64,000 nt of DNA from Gavia stellata (Eukaryota; Chordata; Aves; Gaviiformes; Gaviidae), in assembly GCF_030936135.1 (NCBI RefSeq), contig NC_082595.1, forward strand, positions 16,071,930 to 16,135,929. The letters run 5' to 3'. Under the pieces are notes generated by a model. It did no database searches and was not told where the DNA came from. It worked only from the letters and a program-made list of their open reading frames with translations. Below, piece by piece: positions 62,880-64,000 of the stretch. The first letter of the stretch is position 1, and every line of letters begins with the position of its first letter. The position numbers were made by a program, and so were the translations under genes.

Positions 62880-63767
62880 TGGGCATGGTGCTGTGTGGTG
62901 TGGGTGGTGGTGTGGGGTTTTTTTTTTGTGTAATGGTTGGACTTGATGATCTTACAGGTCTTTTCCAACCTTAGTGATTCTGTGAGTCTGTGATTTTTCT
63001 CGAGCCACACTTCTGAACTAGGCTGAAGGCCACGTGCTAGGAATGAAGTGCACCCTCCCCTTGGGGACAGCTATCCAGAATGACCTGGCGTTTGCCATAG
63101 AGTGAGAACGTGCACACAACCACTTTCCTTGCAGCAGCTGCTATGCAATACGTTCACACCCAGCTTACCTCAAGACAAATTAATTATCTTCTGTAGCTAG
63201 AGTAAAACTACTGCATGCGTTTAGCTTAGCAGCATGCTGGCTTCTGGCCAGGATGACCTGTCTGTGTGGCACAGGAGCATAGGTGCTGTAACCTTGCTCT
63301 ACAGATGGGCTGATGCTGTTGGCAGGGCTGTAAGTTCCACCCTAAGCTCTCTTTTGCTTCAAGATGCCATAGCTGTGTTCAACATGAGTGTAGCACCAGG
63401 ACACAACACAAGAGGTAGGCTTCATGCTCTGTGTGCTGTTGTTTTTTGATTCTTTCCTTAGATTGCCAGGTAGCTCTGATGCTCCTGAGCTATGGGATTT
63501 TAGCAGCTGCAGGCTAACACTGTTGGCTAACACAGTAGTGTGCTGCTGACCCTGAATTCTTGCACCTATGAACCCACCATTCCCCAGTAGTGTAAATTCA
63601 TCCAAATACAGGAGGCCAGAAGTCTGTGTAAAAAGGAAAATTAAAAGAACCTCTGCGTGGATTCGTATATTTCTCCTACTCGGGAGGAGGAATGCTTCTA
63701 GTTGGTGAACTAGTTTATGAACTGGAGGAAAAGAAGAAAGCCACCTTAGCCTCGTCTTCTCCCTAGC

Positions 63768-63895
63768 GGTTGTGCAGCCTCCATCTATGTGCTGAGGCTT
63801 TCAAGACCAGGCTGGGTAATGCCCTGAGCTGGCCCTGCTTTGAGCAGAAAGTTGGACCATGGACCTCCTGGGATCCCTTCCAGCATGGATTTTAG
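63768..63895 (+). mobile_element. CR1 LINE 3' fragment, old
   Basis: GCAGCCTCCATC, TTTCAAGACCAGGCTGGGTA, TGAGCAGAAAGTTGGACCAT and GACCTCCTGGGATCCCTTCC occur in the order of an older CR1 3' end. The terminal ATTCTATG-type repeats are lost (GCATGGATTTTAG). No coding capacity remains. Confidence 0.8.
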
Positions 63896-64000
63896 TCTCA
63901 TTTATGTTGCTGAGAATCTGATACTGCATGTCCATGTGCACATGTATGTTCCAGTTCTGGTAATAACATCATCTCGGAGCATTGGAGCTACATGATACAT

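Larger units (their letters stand above)
61190..62995 (+). mobile_element. CR1 LINE with internal deletion of the RT core
   Basis: This is the most complete CR1 copy in the window. Upstream an A-rich tract (61,189-61,199) meets the 5' truncation point. Frame one (to the stop at 61,888-61,890) is the C-terminal part of the endonuclease domain (GGGVALYVKECFDCIELDDC, LGVCYRPPNQGVE, LVLVGDFNLPDVCW, GLSDHEMIEFSI) and the linker. It reads on past that stop to [11 protein letters not shown], then joins at about 62,009 directly to [20 protein letters not shown] in another frame (62,004-62,879). By comparison with the family, roughly 300 residues, including most RT motifs, are missing. The metal-binding box reads FADN in place of FADD. 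The C-terminal part ends [13 protein letters not shown] and [13 protein letters not shown]. The 3' UTR ends with GATTCTGTGAGTCTGTGA. Confidence 0.93.
49360..64000 (+). other. TTC7A: TTC7A intron 3 (continues past the window)
   Basis: The donor GTAAAG opens an intron of at least 14.6 kb. I found no exon encoding the next expected segment of the family. From 49,360 to 58,635 it holds no recognised repeat apart from T-rich tracts (about 53,540-53,560 and 56,667-56,692) and a CCCCAAAAAAACC-rich stretch near 55,860. The distal part holds a hAT transposon and two CR1 copies, listed separately. The stretches 60,009-61,189 and 62,996-63,767 show nothing recognisable. Confidence 0.8.

Noticed and set aside
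1-64000. tRNA, rRNA, CRISPR array, operon or viral genome organisation
   Set aside because: None was seen. The base composition, introns and repeats all indicate an animal nuclear genome, and no retroviral gene or primer-binding site was recognised.

Overview
The window is a piece of vertebrate nuclear genome, most likely from a bird. Long stretches carry no genes, two genes have spliced GT-AG structure, a CpG island covers their promoters, and the recognisable interspersed repeats are mostly CR1 LINEs with the ATTCTGTG-type 3' end typical of avian CR1. There is no bacterial, plasmid or viral gene organisation, no CRISPR array and no tRNA or rRNA gene that I can see.

Layout. From 1 to about 38.9 kb I find no protein-coding gene. 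This stretch holds CR1 copies of different ages (about 14.1-14.8 kb minus, 18.4-18.7 kb plus, 23.2-23.76 kb plus, 34.4-34.5 kb plus, and a long decayed minus-strand copy at about 35.0-36.4 kb), short low-complexity tracts, and a few GC-rich islets. From about 38.9 to 43.4 kb on the minus strand lies MCFD2, complete in three coding exons (144 residues) with a probable non-coding first exon. From about 43.1 to 45.4 kb is a strong CpG island. TTC7A starts at 44,816 on the plus strand and its first three coding exons are present (163 complete codons). Its third intron runs off the window. That intron contains a dead hAT-superfamily DNA transposon with terminal inverted repeats (58,636-60,008), an internally deleted CR1 (about 61.19-63.0 kb) and an older CR1 fragment near 63.8 kb.

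The two genes. MCFD2 is the EF-hand partner of LMAN1/ERGIC-53 in ER-to-Golgi export of glycoproteins such as coagulation factors V and VIII. TTC7A is a scaffold of the plasma-membrane PI4KA complex. They are divergent neighbours, the same order as in human 2p21, and appear to share one CpG-island promoter region. No functional link between the proteins follows from that; what is shared is probably only regulation.

Limits. MCFD2 and TTC7A were identified by reading translated exons against remembered family sequences, without alignment. CR1 and hAT ends are approximate to about 10-50 bases, except the hAT inverted-repeat ends. I saw no clear sign of a wholly new biological system. The most unusual items are the hAT fossil, the CR1 that has lost its reverse-transcriptase core, the possible stress-response sites in the divergent promoter, and an orphan exon-like segment at 10,680-10,735.
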